NCBI RefSeq assembly: GCF_002020355.1
Contig: NZ_MPZV01000004.1
Span: forward strand, 1-64,000
DNA from: Thioclava sediminum
Lineage (GTDB): Bacteria > Pseudomonadota > Alphaproteobacteria > Rhodobacterales > Rhodobacteraceae
Direction: 5' to 3'
Length of the DNA: 64,000 bases
Positions 17,361 to 26,663 of the stretch are shown here, piece by piece; the first letter of the stretch is position 1; the number at the start of each line of letters is the position of its first letter. Position numbers and translations under genes: made by a program. The notes under the pieces are model-generated. The model saw only the letters and a program-made list of their open reading frames with translations, was not told the DNA's origin and made no database searches.

Positions 17361-18065
17361 GTGCAGCCTGCCTTTCGCACCGAAGCATTGTCGAAGACCT
17401 ATGGCGAGGGTCCTGCCGCGGTTCACGCGCTCCGAGACGTGACGCTCGAAATTCCGCGCAGCGAGGTCGTCGTGCTGCTGGGCCCCTCGGGTAGCGGCAA
17501 ATCCACCTTCCTCAACATCATCGGCGGGCTCGACAGGCCAAGCTCGGGTCAGGCGTGGTTCGGCGATCAGAACCTGACCGAAATGTCCGACCGGGCGCTG
17601 ACGCAATATCGGCGCAGCCATGTCGGCTTCGTCTTCCAGTTCTACAACCTGATGCCCAGCCTCACCGCGCGCGAGAATGTCGATCTGGTGACCGAGATTT
17701 CGCATGACCCGATGGATGCGGGCGAGGCGCTGCGGCTGGTGGGGCTGGAGGAACGGCTCGACCATTTCCCGGCGCAGATGTCGGGCGGCGAGCAGCAGCG
17801 CGTCGCCATCGCGCGCGCCATCGCGAAGCGTCCGGCGGTGCTGTTTTGCGACGAGCCGACCGGCGCGCTCGACAGCACGACGGGGCGGCGCGTGCTGCAG
17901 GTACTCAACGATGTGAATCGCGAACTGGGCACCACCGTGCTGATCGTCACCCATGCGGCGGCGACGGCGGCGATGGCGCATCGCGTGCTGCATTTCACCG
18001 ATGGCCAATTGCGCGAGACGATCGTCAACGAGACCCGCGCCGATCCTGCCGAGATCGAATGGTGA
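17361..18065 (+). CDS. ABC transporter ATPase (LolD/MacB type)
   Basis: 234 aa. Walker A is GPSGSGKST; the Q-loop is [18 protein letters not shown]; the signature is [14 protein letters not shown]; Walker B is [12 protein letters not shown]; the H-loop is VTHAA. The length and the EPTGALD motif fit the MacB/LolD/DevA group that drives FtsX-type permeases. The start is GTG with AAGAGG upstream. It lies 5 nt before the FtsX permease and powers it, with the HlyD-like adaptor as the third component. Confidence 0.95.
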   Translation: MQPAFRTEALSKTYGEGPAAVHALRDVTLEIPRSEVVVLLGPSGSGKSTFLNIIGGLDRPSSGQAWFGDQNLTEMSDRALTQYRRSHVGFVFQFYNLMPSLTARENVDLVTEISHDPMDAGEALRLVGLEERLDHFPAQMSGGEQQRVAIARAIAKRPAVLFCDEPTGALDSTTGRRVLQVLNDVNRELGTTVLIVTHAAATAAMAHRVLHFTDGQLRETIVNETRADPAEIEW

Positions 18066-18069
18066 GCCG

Positions 18070-20433
18070 ATGGCCCTGACCGTCCTCCATCGCAAGCTCT
18101 TCCGCGACCTCTGGCGCATCCGGGCGCAGGCGCTTGCGATCTCGGCGGTCGTCGCTCTGGGCGTGATGGTGCAGGTGATGATGGCGGGGCTGACCGATAC
18201 GCTCACTGTCACCCGCGACGCCTATTTCGAACGGCACCGGCTGGCGCAGGTCTTCGAGCCGCTCACCCGCGCGCCCAGCTCGATGATGGAACAGGTCAAC
18301 GCCATTCCCGGCGTGCTGGCTGCGGAAGGCCGGATCAGCGGCTTCGGCCGGATCGATGCAGACGGCGGCGAGCCGGTGCAGGCGCGCATCCTGTCGCTGC
18401 CCGGCCCGGCGGGGCTGAACGGCATCCTGATGACGGCGGGACGCAAGCCCATCGCCGGGCGCAGCGACGAGGTCGTGCTGCTCGACACATTCGCAGCCGC
18501 CCGCGGGATCGCGCTTGGCGACACGCTCGGCGTCACCGTCGAAGGCCGCCACCAAAAACTGCAGGTCGTCGGTTTCGCCCGCGCACCGGAGTTTCTGTTC
18601 ATGCCCGCACCGGGCGAATTCTTCCCGACCGATGGCCGCTTCGCCGTGATCTGGATGGAGCGCAAGGCCGCTGCCGCCGTGCTCGATCTCGACGGCGCGT
18701 TCAACGAGGTGCTGGCGCTCACCACGCGCGAGCGACCGCGCAAGGCGGTGCTGGCCGATCTCGACCGGCTGATGGCGCCCTATGGCGGCGGCGCGGGCTA
18801 TGTGCAGGACCAGCAGACCTCGGCGCGCTTCATCGAGGAAGAACTCAAAGGCCTGCGCCAGTCGCGGGTGTTTCTGCCGCCGATCTTCCTCGCCGTTGCG
18901 GCCTTCCTGCTCAACGTCACGATCACCCGGATCGTGCAGGCCGAGCGGCGCGAGATCGGGTTGATGAAAGCCTTCGGCCATAGCGGCGCGGAGATCGCCG
19001 GGCACTACCTCGAAATGGCACTGATGATCGCCTTCGCCGGCGCGCTGCTCGGATCGGCACTGGGCGTGATGCTCGGGCGCTCGATCACCGGGCTCTACAT
19101 GGAATTCTACAAATTCCCCTATCTCGTCTTCTCGATGCATCCCGGTCCCTTCGCCGGGGGGCTCGCCTTCTCGCTGATCGCCGCCGCGCTCGGTGCGGCG
19201 ATTGCGCTGCGCACGGTGTTCCGCCTGACGCCCGCCGAGGCGATGCGTCCCCCGGCCCCGCCCGATTTCACCCATGGCCGCGTCGGCTTCCTCGCGACCG
19301 TCACGAAAGTCTTCGACCAGCCGGGGCGGATGATCCTGCGCCAGATCACGCGGCAACCGGTGCGCAGCCTCGGCACCGTCGCGGGCGTGGCCGCCGGCCT
19401 CGCGCTGAACATGGCCATGCTGATGATCTATTCGGGCTTCGATCACACAATGGATGTCACCTTCGGCTTTGCCGACCGCTCCGACGCGACGGTGAGCTTT
19501 ATCCACCCCGTCTCGCGCGATGTGACGCATGAGATTGCGCACCTGCCCGGCGTGCTGGAGGCCGAGCCGACGCGCTATGTGCCGGTCCTCTTCCGCAACG
19601 GCGTCATCACCCATCGCGGCGAACTGACCGGCCTGTCCGAGGATGCGCAGCTCAACCGCGCGCTGCGGCCCGATCTGGAGCCGATCGCCTTGCCCGCGCA
19701 AGGAGTCGTGATCTCGCGGGGGCTCGCGGATGTGCTGAAACTTCAGCCGGGCGAAAACCTCACCGCCGAAGTCACCGAAGGCCGCAAGCGGACCCTCTCG
19801 CTGCCGGTCGCGGCGATCTCCGACACCCTGCTGGGCGCTCCGGCCTATATGCGCCTCGACTCGCTGACCCGGGCCGTGGGCGAGGCGGACCGGATCACCT
19901 CGGTCTCGATCCGCACCGAAGGCGCCCCGTCGCCGGAGCTTCTGCACGAGCTGCGCGAGCGGCCCAAAGTCGCAGGCGTCTCGATCAAATCCGACAGCCT
20001 GGCGGCGTTCCGGGAAATCGCCGACGAGGGCGCGGGCCAGATGCGTTTCGTCTTCGGGGCGATCGCCTTCGTGCTGAGCTTCGGCATCGTCTACAACGCC
20101 GCGCGCAACGCCTTTGCCGAACGCGCGCATGAATTGGCGAGCCTGCGCGTCCTTGGCTTCACCCGCGGAGAGGTGACGTTGATCCTGGCCGGGGAGATCA
20201 CCCTGCTGGTCGCCTGCGCGCTCCCGGTCGGCATCTGGTTCGGCTGGACACTTGCCAAGTTGATCGCACGCGTTTTCTCCAATGAACTCTACAGGGTCAG
20301 CGTCAGCTTCGATCTGCCCAGCATCGCGACGGCGGTGCTGGTCGTGGTTTCGGCGACACTGGCCTCGATCCTGATGTTGCGCCGCGCGCTGGATCGGTTG
20401 AACATGATTTCGGCGCTCAAGGCGAGGGACTGA
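18070..20433 (+). CDS. FtsX-like ABC permease with two core domains
   Basis: 787 aa. TM1 is near 20-40. A large periplasmic domain (about 45-270) and an FtsX core of three TM helices (about 275-400) follow. The whole unit is then repeated (second TM near 455-480, second periplasmic part about 490-660, last core about 675-785), the double layout of large MacB-like permeases. The pattern IVQAERREIGLMKAFG is the FtsX coupling motif. The ATG at 18070 is chosen because the longer in-frame extension overlaps the ATPase. It exports an unknown substrate with the ATPase and adaptor. Confidence 0.92.
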   Translation: MALTVLHRKLFRDLWRIRAQALAISAVVALGVMVQVMMAGLTDTLTVTRDAYFERHRLAQVFEPLTRAPSSMMEQVNAIPGVLAAEGRISGFGRIDADGGEPVQARILSLPGPAGLNGILMTAGRKPIAGRSDEVVLLDTFAAARGIALGDTLGVTVEGRHQKLQVVGFARAPEFLFMPAPGEFFPTDGRFAVIWMERKAAAAVLDLDGAFNEVLALTTRERPRKAVLADLDRLMAPYGGGAGYVQDQQTSARFIEEELKGLRQSRVFLPPIFLAVAAFLLNVTITRIVQAERREIGLMKAFGHSGAEIAGHYLEMALMIAFAGALLGSALGVMLGRSITGLYMEFYKFPYLVFSMHPGPFAGGLAFSLIAAALGAAIALRTVFRLTPAEAMRPPAPPDFTHGRVGFLATVTKVFDQPGRMILRQITRQPVRSLGTVAGVAAGLALNMAMLMIYSGFDHTMDVTFGFADRSDATVSFIHPVSRDVTHEIAHLPGVLEAEPTRYVPVLFRNGVITHRGELTGLSEDAQLNRALRPDLEPIALPAQGVVISRGLADVLKLQPGENLTAEVTEGRKRTLSLPVAAISDTLLGAPAYMRLDSLTRAVGEADRITSVSIRTEGAPSPELLHELRERPKVAGVSIKSDSLAAFREIADEGAGQMRFVFGAIAFVLSFGIVYNAARNAFAERAHELASLRVLGFTRGEVTLILAGEITLLVACALPVGIWFGWTLAKLIARVFSNELYRVSVSFDLPSIATAVLVVVSATLASILMLRRALDRLNMISALKARD

Positions 20434-20436
20434 CCC

Positions 20437-21654
20437 GTGACACCAAAACCCCGGACCAGATGGCTCATTCTCATCCTGATCGGCCTGATCGCGGCGGGCG
20501 CTATCGCTGCGCTGCTTTGGCCGCAGCCGCAGACCGTCGATATGGGCGAGGTCACGCGCGGCCCGATGAAGCTCGTGATCGAGGATGATGGCCGGACCCG
20601 CGTGAGCGAAAGCTACACCGTCTCGACCCCGGTCAGCGGCAGGCTGCAACGGCTCGATATCCATGTCGGCGATCATGTCGTCGCGAATGAGACGGTCGTC
20701 GCCCGGATGCGCCCCGCCCTGCCCGCCGTTCTGGATGCGCGCAGCCGGGCGCAGGCAGAGGCCGCGCTGGCCGAGGCTCAAGCCGCGCTGAGCGCCGCCG
20801 AGGGCGATTACCGCGCCGCCGTCGCGATGCGCGAACAGGCCGATAGCGATCTCGCGCGGTCGCAGCGGCTCGCGCTTTCGGGCACGATCAGCCAGTCCAA
20901 GCTGGACCGCGATCAGATCAATGCCGATTACGCCACCGCGCAGGAAGCCGCGGCGAAAGCTGCCATCGCGATGCGCGAGGCGGCGCTGGCCTCGGCGAAA
21001 TCCGTGCTGCAGAACGATGCCGCCGCGAACAACAGCGACGGGGTCGAGCCGATCCCGCTTTATGCCCCCGCGACCGGAACGGTGCTGCAAATTCTGCAGG
21101 AGAACGAGACCGTGCTCTCTGCGGGCTCCCCGATCATGGAGATCGGCGACATCTCGGAGGGGCTCGAGGTGGTGGCCGATCTTCTCTCGCGCGATGCGGT
21201 GCGCGTGCGCCTCGGCGATCCGGTGGAGATCACCGATTGGGGCGGGCCGGATGTGCTGGAGGGCAAGGTGGTCCGCATCGATCCGTCGGGCACGACGAAG
21301 GTGTCCGCCTTGGGCGTCGAGGAGCAACGCGTCGGCGTGGTCATCGCCTTCACCGGCGATTCCGCGCAGCGGGCCGGTCTGGGCCACGGCTTTCAGGTGA
21401 CCGCCCGGATCGTGGTATGGCAGAACCCCGACGCGCTGCGGGTGCCGTCGAGCGCCCTGTTCCGGCGCGGCACCGGCTGGGCCGTCTTCAAGGTCGAGGA
21501 CGGGCGCGCGCGGGAAGTGAACGTGAAAATCGGGACCGACAATGGCACCTATGCCGAGCTTCAGGACGGCCTCAGCGAGGGCGACAAGGTCGTACTCTAT
21601 CCGGTCGAGACGCTGGAAGACGGCGCACCGGTGGAGGCCCGATCCGGCGGTTAA
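20437..21654 (+). CDS. HlyD/MacA-type periplasmic adaptor (membrane fusion protein)
   Basis: 405 aa with a GTG start 4 nt after the permease stop. One N-terminal membrane anchor (about 8-28) is followed by a biotinyl-lipoyl half-motif, a long Ala-rich coiled coil (about 95-185), and a beta-barrel and membrane-proximal region (about 230-395). This is the architecture of HlyD/MacA-type adaptors. It links the FtsX permease to the outer membrane or periplasm. No outer-membrane TolC partner is encoded here. Confidence 0.92.
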   Translation: MTPKPRTRWLILILIGLIAAGAIAALLWPQPQTVDMGEVTRGPMKLVIEDDGRTRVSESYTVSTPVSGRLQRLDIHVGDHVVANETVVARMRPALPAVLDARSRAQAEAALAEAQAALSAAEGDYRAAVAMREQADSDLARSQRLALSGTISQSKLDRDQINADYATAQEAAAKAAIAMREAALASAKSVLQNDAAANNSDGVEPIPLYAPATGTVLQILQENETVLSAGSPIMEIGDISEGLEVVADLLSRDAVRVRLGDPVEITDWGGPDVLEGKVVRIDPSGTTKVSALGVEEQRVGVVIAFTGDSAQRAGLGHGFQVTARIVVWQNPDALRVPSSALFRRGTGWAVFKVEDGRAREVNVKIGTDNGTYAELQDGLSEGDKVVLYPVETLEDGAPVEARSGG

Positions 21655-21780
21655 GTTGCGCCTCACGCCCCGCCCCAACCACCTCGCGAGGAATCACGAA
21701 GCCGCACGAAAAGCGCACCAACCGATCAAAGATGCTTGGGGCATCGCCCAAAAAGCCATCACTTGAGAGTTTTTTGCGCC

Positions 21781-21816
21781 CAAATGCCAAGCGGGTCGCA
21801 ATCCGGGCGGCATTTG
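21781..21816 (+). terminator. Hairpin between adaptor gene and guanidine riboswitch
   Basis: CAAATGCC (21781-21788) pairs with GGCATTTG (21809-21816) across a 20-nt loop that can itself pair partly. It probably separates the export operon from the riboswitch operon. No T-tract follows. Confidence 0.4.
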
Positions 21817-21867
21817 CCCCCTCTCCACCTTTGGAAACGCACCAAGGTCATGCCCGAATGAGGGCGC

Positions 21868-21972
21868 AGGGCGCTTAGGGTTCCGTTGCCGACAAGGCAG
21901 GTCTGGTCCGAGAAGTGCCACCCACGCGGCAAATTCCGTGCGGGCACACGGCGGGCCAAAATCCCGGGAGAT
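21868..21972 (+). ncRNA. Guanidine-I (ykkC class) riboswitch
   Basis: The conserved ykkC-aptamer blocks occur in order: CTTAGGGTTCCG (21874-21885), GGTCTGGTCCGAGA (21900-21913), ACACGGCGGG (21946-21955) followed by CCAAAA, and TCCCGGGAGA (21962-21971). Spacing between blocks is normal for the family. It senses free guanidinium and turns on the downstream operon (ABC importer, GdmH-like hydrolase and His-rich proteins). The expression platform in 21973-22060 is not obvious: GACCCGC/GCGGGTC can pair there (21987-22021) but no T-run follows, so translational control is possible. Confidence 0.95.
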
Positions 21973-22068
21973 TACTGCGCAGGTTTGACCCGCGCCTCAT
22001 CTCTTGTTCCGCCAGCGGGTCGGCCTCTACGCCATAGAAAGGCGGGACGCATGCCAACGGGGAAGACC

Positions 22069-23136
22069 ATGACCAGAACGAAATTCCTGTCCGCCACGGC
22101 CCTCAGCTTGGGCGTTATCGCCGCCTCTCTCTCGCCCGCGATGGCCGAGCAGAAAACCGATTTCAAACTCGCATGGTCGATCTATGCCGGCTGGATGCCC
22201 TGGGGCTATCTGGACAGCTCGGGGATCATGGACAAATGGGCCGAGAAATACGGCATCACCGTCGATATCGTTCAGATCAACGACTACGTGGAATCGATCA
22301 ACCAATACACCGCGGGCGGCTTCGATGGCGTCTCGGCGACGAACATGGACACGCTCTCGATCCCGTCGGGCGGCGGCGTCGACACGACCGCGCTGATCGT
22401 CGGCGACTATTCCGACGGCAATGACGCGATCATCTCGAAGAAAGCGACCTCGATCGAGGAGCTGAAGGACACCAAGGTGAACCTCGTCGAGCTGTCGGTC
22501 TCGCATTACCTGCTGGCGCGCGCGCTCGATAAAGCCGGGCTGGCCGAGAAGGATCTGGCCGGCGTGGTGAACACCTCCGACGCCGACATGATCGCCGCCT
22601 TCGCGACCCCCGAGGTCGAGACCGTCGTGACTTGGAACCCGCTGGTGTCGGAAATCCTCGATTCCAACCCCGATGCGAACAAGCTCTTCGACAGCTCGCA
22701 GATCCCGGGCGAGATCCTCGATCTGATGGTGGTGAATACCGAGACGCTCAAGGACAATCCCGATTTCGGCAAGGCCGTGGTCGGCGCCTGGTATGAGGTC
22801 ATGTCGAAGATGGCCGCAGGCGACGAAGAGGCCCTGACCGCGATGGCCGAGGCTGCCGGCACCGATCTCGAAGGCTACAAGGCGCAGCTCGCCGCGACGG
22901 CGATGTTCTACGATCCGGCCAAGGCGGTCGAGCAGGCTTCGAGCGCAGAGATGCCCGAGACCATGACCACGGTCGCGAACTTCCTGTTCGACAAGGGCAT
23001 CCTTGGTGTCGATGCACCCTCGGCCGATTTCGTGGGCGTCGAATATCCTGACGGCAAAGTCACGGGCGACGAAGCCAATGTGAAGCTGCGCTTCGACACG
23101 ACCTACATGCAGATGGCGGCCGACGGCGCGCTTTGA
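22069..23136 (+). CDS. Guanidine ABC transporter substrate-binding protein
   Basis: 355 aa. A signal peptide (about 1-25, ending AMA) is followed by an NMT1/SsuA-like periplasmic-binding fold, opening FKLAWSIYAGWMPWGY. This is the nitrate/taurine/guanidine-type binding-protein family. The ATG at 22069 follows GGGGAAG; ATG at 22051 is an alternative. It is the first gene after the guanidine riboswitch, and it should capture guanidinium in the periplasm. It resembles the position of sll1080 in the cyanobacterial gdmH locus. Specificity is inferred from riboswitch and neighbours. Confidence 0.88.
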   Translation: MTRTKFLSATALSLGVIAASLSPAMAEQKTDFKLAWSIYAGWMPWGYLDSSGIMDKWAEKYGITVDIVQINDYVESINQYTAGGFDGVSATNMDTLSIPSGGGVDTTALIVGDYSDGNDAIISKKATSIEELKDTKVNLVELSVSHYLLARALDKAGLAEKDLAGVVNTSDADMIAAFATPEVETVVTWNPLVSEILDSNPDANKLFDSSQIPGEILDLMVVNTETLKDNPDFGKAVVGAWYEVMSKMAAGDEEALTAMAEAAGTDLEGYKAQLAATAMFYDPAKAVEQASSAEMPETMTTVANFLFDKGILGVDAPSADFVGVEYPDGKVTGDEANVKLRFDTTYMQMAADGAL

Positions 23137-23144
23137 TCTGACTT

Positions 23145-23170
23145 GCCCGGCCTTCGGGCCGGGCCCTTTT
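23145..23170 (+). terminator. Intercistronic hairpin after the binding-protein gene
   Basis: An 8-bp GC stem (GCCCGGCC with GGCCGGGC) closes a TTCG tetraloop and is followed by CCTTTT, between the binding-protein and permease genes. Such structures commonly end or stabilise part of the transcript so that binding protein is made in excess. Confidence 0.75.
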
Positions 23171-23192
23171 CCGACAATTGCCGAAAGCGCCC

Positions 23193-24005
23193 ATGCGTTT
23201 GCTCAACCGACATCCGACCCGGCCCACCGGCATCCTGCTGGCCGCGCTGCCCTTCGTGGCGGTGCTCATCGCCTATTGGATCGGCTCGGAAATCCGGCTC
23301 GCGGCGAACCCGCAAGACAAGCTTCTGCCCGCGCCCGAGACCATCATGAACACCGCCGGGCGGCTCTTCACCGAGCCGAACAAGCGTACCGGCGAAATCC
23401 TCCTCTGGGCCGATACCTTCGCGAGCCTGCGGCGTCTGGCCTTCGGTGTCGGCATCGGGGCACTGATCTCGCTGACGGTCGGGGTGGGGATCGGGTTGCT
23501 GCCTTACGTCCGGCGCGGATTGTCCAGCTTCGTCGCGGTGCTCTCGATGGTGCCGCCGCTGGCGCTGCTGCCGATCCTCTTCATCGTGTTCGGGTTGGGC
23601 GAGACCTCGAAAATCGTGCTGATCGTGATCGGCATCACGCCCTTCCTGATCCGCGACCTCTCGCAGCGGGTGCTCGACATTCCGCACGAAGAGATCGTGA
23701 AGGCGCAGACGCTCGGGGCCTCCACATGGGTCATCGCGCTGCGTGTGGTGCTGCCGCAAATCCTGCCGCGCCTGATCGCGGCCATCCGCCTGTCGCTTGG
23801 CGCCGCGTGGCTCTTCCTCATTGCCGCAGAAGCCGTCGCGGCCGAGGTCGGCCTTGGCTACCGCATCTTCCTCGTCCGGCGTTACCTCGCGATGGATATC
23901 ATCCTGACCTACGTCATCTGGATCACGCTGCTCGCCTTCCTGATCGACTTTGCGCTCAAGACGCTCTCGCGCAAAGCCTTCCCGTGGCTGGGAGGTGGGC
24001 TATGA
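23193..24005 (+). CDS. Guanidine ABC transporter permease
   Basis: 270 aa with six membrane helices, starting with the helix LLAALPFVAVLIAYWIG (about 14-30). The EAA-type coupling loop (AQTLGASTWVIALRVVLPQILP) is the SsuC/TauC-like pattern. It forms the membrane channel for the riboswitch-controlled importer. ATG at 23193 is preferred over a TTG 15 nt upstream. It overlaps the ATPase by 4 nt. Confidence 0.9.
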   Translation: MRLLNRHPTRPTGILLAALPFVAVLIAYWIGSEIRLAANPQDKLLPAPETIMNTAGRLFTEPNKRTGEILLWADTFASLRRLAFGVGIGALISLTVGVGIGLLPYVRRGLSSFVAVLSMVPPLALLPILFIVFGLGETSKIVLIVIGITPFLIRDLSQRVLDIPHEEIVKAQTLGASTWVIALRVVLPQILPRLIAAIRLSLGAAWLFLIAAEAVAAEVGLGYRIFLVRRYLAMDIILTYVIWITLLAFLIDFALKTLSRKAFPWLGGGL

Positions 24006-24793
24006 GCTTCGTCACCGTCCGCGATGTCTTTCAGGAATACGACGGTCGTCCGATCATCGAACGCGTCAATCTCGACGTGGCCGAGGGCGAGTTCGTCTCG
24101 ATCGTCGGCGCATCCGGCTGCGGCAAATCCACCTTCCTGCGGCTTCTGCTGGCCGACGAGACGCCCACGCGCGGGCGCATCACCGTCGATGGCGGCACGC
24201 CCGCGCGCGAGCCGGGCCGCGAGCGCGGCGTGGTGTTCCAGAAATACTCGGTCTTCCCGCATATGACGGTGCGCGACAACATCGTCGCCGCCGAGAGTTT
24301 CCCGAAAGGCTGGGGCTGGTTTCGCGGCGCGAAGCTGCGCGAGGCCCGGGCGCGCGCCGATGAGGTTCTCGAACGGATCGGGCTGGCCCATGTGGCGAAG
24401 AACTACCCCTCGACCCTCTCGGGCGGGATGCAGCAACGCCTCGCCATCGGGCAGGCGCTGCACGCGCGGCCCCGCATCCTGTTGCTCGACGAGCCCTTCG
24501 GCGCGCTCGATCCGGGCACGCGACTTTCGATGCACGAATTTCTGACGCAGCTGCGCGCTGAGACCAGCATGACCGTCTTCATGGTGACCCATGATCTGGG
24601 CGAGGGCTTCAAACTGGGCGACCGCGTTCTCGTGTTCGACAAGACCCGCTGGGATCCGGATTATCCCGAACGCTACGGTGCGACGATCACCTATGATTTC
24701 GACGCCCGCGATCACGGCATTCCGTATCAGCACATCCTCGACAAGATCCCGTCTCTGGCCGCCGCAAGCGAACCCGCGCCCGCGCCGAACTGA
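24002..24793 (+). CDS. Guanidine ABC transporter ATPase
   Basis: 263 aa. Walker A is GASGCGKST; the Q-loop is FQKYSVFPHMTVRDNI; the signature is LSGGMQQRLAIGQA; Walker B is ILLLDEPFGALD; the H-loop is VTHDLGEG. The EPFGALD motif matches SsuB/TauB-type importers. The tail after residue 215 carries a short acidic extension with a Pro/Ala-rich end. It overlaps the permease stop by 4 nt and powers the guanidine importer. Confidence 0.92.
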   Translation: MSFVTVRDVFQEYDGRPIIERVNLDVAEGEFVSIVGASGCGKSTFLRLLLADETPTRGRITVDGGTPAREPGRERGVVFQKYSVFPHMTVRDNIVAAESFPKGWGWFRGAKLREARARADEVLERIGLAHVAKNYPSTLSGGMQQRLAIGQALHARPRILLLDEPFGALDPGTRLSMHEFLTQLRAETSMTVFMVTHDLGEGFKLGDRVLVFDKTRWDPDYPERYGATITYDFDARDHGIPYQHILDKIPSLAAASEPAPAPN

Positions 24794-24896
24794 GATCAAA
24801 GTTTCACCGCGCGCGCCGCTGGGCCCCGCGCGCGGGCCGCCGCCAAGGTCCAGACAGCCTGCCCCGATCCGGGGCTTCGATAGATTGGAGACAGAG

Positions 24897-26171
24897 ATGT
24901 TCCATGACCTGCCAGGCGGGCGATCGCGCCCGCACCACCCGCAAGCGGCCATCGCGGCGCATGCCCTGCGCGAGCGCCGCCAGCACCACCCGGACCTGAC
25001 CAAGCTCGCCGGCTGGAAGGCGATGCGCAAAGAGGCGGAACTCCCCGAGGGCCGCTGGGATGAGGAACGCCGCTGGGCGCTGCGCATGGGTCTGACCGGC
25101 GCGGACAGCATCGAGGACAAGTCGATCCCGACCTTCGCGCGCGGCGAGCTGCCCCATTACGCGGGCATCAACACCTTCCTGAAAGCGCCCTATGCCGAAG
25201 ACGTGCTGGAGGTCTCGCATTACGACGCGACCGTGCTGGGCATCCCCTTCGACGGCGGCACCACCTATCGCGCGGGCACCCGCTTCGGGCCGCAGGGCGT
25301 GCGCAAGATCTCCGCGCTCTACACGCCCTACAACTACGAGATCGGCGTCGACCTGCGCGAGCAGATGACGCTCTGCGATGCGGGCGACGTGTTCACCATC
25401 CCGGCGAATATCGAGAAGAGCTTCGACCAGATCAGCCGCGCGGTCAGCCACGTCTTCTCCTCGGGCTCGCTCCCGATCATGATCGGCGGCGACCACTCGA
25501 TCGGCTTTCCCTGCGTGCGCGGTATCGCGGAATGCACCTCGAAGAAGATCGGTATCGTCCATTTCGACCGCCATGCCGACATTCAGGAAAAAGACCTCGA
25601 CGAGCGGATGCACACCACCCCGTGGTTCCACTCGACCAACCTGCCCAACGTGCCCGCAAAGAACCTCGTGCAGATCGGCATCGGCGGCTGGCAGGTTCCG
25701 CGCGAGGCGGTGAAGGTCGCGCGCGAGCGTGAGACCAACATCATCACCATGGGCGACATGGAGAAGATGGGCATCGACAAGACGATCGAGATGGCGCTGG
25801 AGATGGCGTGGGACGGCGTCGACATGGTCTACATGTCCTTCGATATCGACTCGATCGACTGCGGCTTCGTGCCCGGCACCGGCTGGCCCGAACCGGGCGG
25901 GTTCCTGCCGCGCGAGGCGCTGGCACTGGCCTCCGGCATTGCGGCCGAGGGCATCTGCGGTATGGAGCTGGTCGAGGTCGCGCCGCCCTATGACGTGTCC
26001 GACATCACCGCGCTGATGGGCACGCGGGTGATCGTGGACGTGCTGGGCTCGCTGGTCGCCAATGGCAAACTCGGCGCGCATCGCAAGCATATCGACAAGC
26101 CCGTTTCGCTGCCGCATGGCGAATTCGAGGGCAAGCGCTGGTCGAATTCCGAACCGCATAAGGTGGGCTGA
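24897..26171 (+). CDS. gdmH: Guanidine hydrolase of the ureohydrolase family (GdmH-like)
   Basis: 424 aa, longer than agmatinase (about 300) because of an N-terminal helical extension (about 1-85). Metal-ligand motifs of arginase/agmatinase enzymes are all present: GGDHS, FDRHADIQ and SFDIDSIDCGF. The motif PGTGWPEPGG replaces the usual PGTG-P-PGG and is a mark I associate with the cyanobacterial Ni-dependent guanidinase GdmH. It would hydrolyse guanidine to urea and ammonia in the cytosol. GGAG precedes the ATG. The symbol is by family resemblance and riboswitch context; biochemical proof is lacking here. Confidence 0.82.
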   Translation: MFHDLPGGRSRPHHPQAAIAAHALRERRQHHPDLTKLAGWKAMRKEAELPEGRWDEERRWALRMGLTGADSIEDKSIPTFARGELPHYAGINTFLKAPYAEDVLEVSHYDATVLGIPFDGGTTYRAGTRFGPQGVRKISALYTPYNYEIGVDLREQMTLCDAGDVFTIPANIEKSFDQISRAVSHVFSSGSLPIMIGGDHSIGFPCVRGIAECTSKKIGIVHFDRHADIQEKDLDERMHTTPWFHSTNLPNVPAKNLVQIGIGGWQVPREAVKVARERETNIITMGDMEKMGIDKTIEMALEMAWDGVDMVYMSFDIDSIDCGFVPGTGWPEPGGFLPREALALASGIAAEGICGMELVEVAPPYDVSDITALMGTRVIVDVLGSLVANGKLGAHRKHIDKPVSLPHGEFEGKRWSNSEPHKVG

Positions 26172-26174
26172 GCC

Positions 26175-26663
26175 ATGCCGCATGATCACGCCCCCCACGG
26201 GCACCATCACCACCACGATCACGGGCACAGCCACGGGCATTCGCACGACCACGCGCATCACGGGCATGGCCATAACCACGCCCATGGCGAGCATCTGCAC
26301 AGCCACATGCATCACGAGGACGAGGCGGCGGACCTGCAGGTTCTGGCCACCCAGTTCATCGACGGCTTCATGCAGGCCTCCGACAAGACGAGCTATCTCA
26401 AGCTCGCGGGCGTTCCCTTCGAGCGTCCTTCGTCCACGGGGCCGAAGTCGCTGAAACTCGTGGATGTGGAGCTGAAGACCGAATGGCAGGTGGGCACCGC
26501 CTCGCCCTCCTTCGGCTCGCGCGAATTGTCCTACCTTCCGTTCCCGGGCGAGATGGTCCGCGAACGCACCAACATGTCGCTGATCTACGTGTCGATGGAC
26601 GAGAAATCCGTCCTCGACATCCGCGACTTCCTGACTCAACGCAAGAAAGAGATCGACCAATGA
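26175..26663 (+). CDS. His-rich protein, candidate metallochaperone of the guanidine operon
   Basis: 162 aa. Residues 1-47 contain 25 histidines in alternating HxH runs, interspersed with Asp, Gly and Ser, and then an acidic link (EDEAAD). The C-terminal domain (about 50-162) starts with the helix LQVLATQFIDGFMQAS and ends DEKSVLDIRDFLTQRKKEI; I do not recognise it. The protein has no signal peptide, so it should act in the cytosol where GdmH is. A His tail of this kind usually binds Ni or Zn. It starts 3 nt after the hydrolase stop and overlaps the 54-aa gene. A role in loading Ni into GdmH is inference. Confidence 0.75.
   Translation: MPHDHAPHGHHHHHDHGHSHGHSHDHAHHGHGHNHAHGEHLHSHMHHEDEAADLQVLATQFIDGFMQASDKTSYLKLAGVPFERPSSTGPKSLKLVDVELKTEWQVGTASPSFGSRELSYLPFPGEMVRERTNMSLIYVSMDEKSVLDIRDFLTQRKKEIDQ

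Noticed and set aside
18025-21678. 1217-codon minus-strand open frame across the ABC export genes
   Set aside because: It is antisense to three clear genes (ATPase end, FtsX permease, adaptor), and its sequence is Arg/Asp/Gly/His-rich without domains.
22051-22068. ATG at 22051 as start of the guanidine-binding protein
   Set aside because: GGGGAAG just before the ATG at 22069 and the signal peptide beginning there support the later start.
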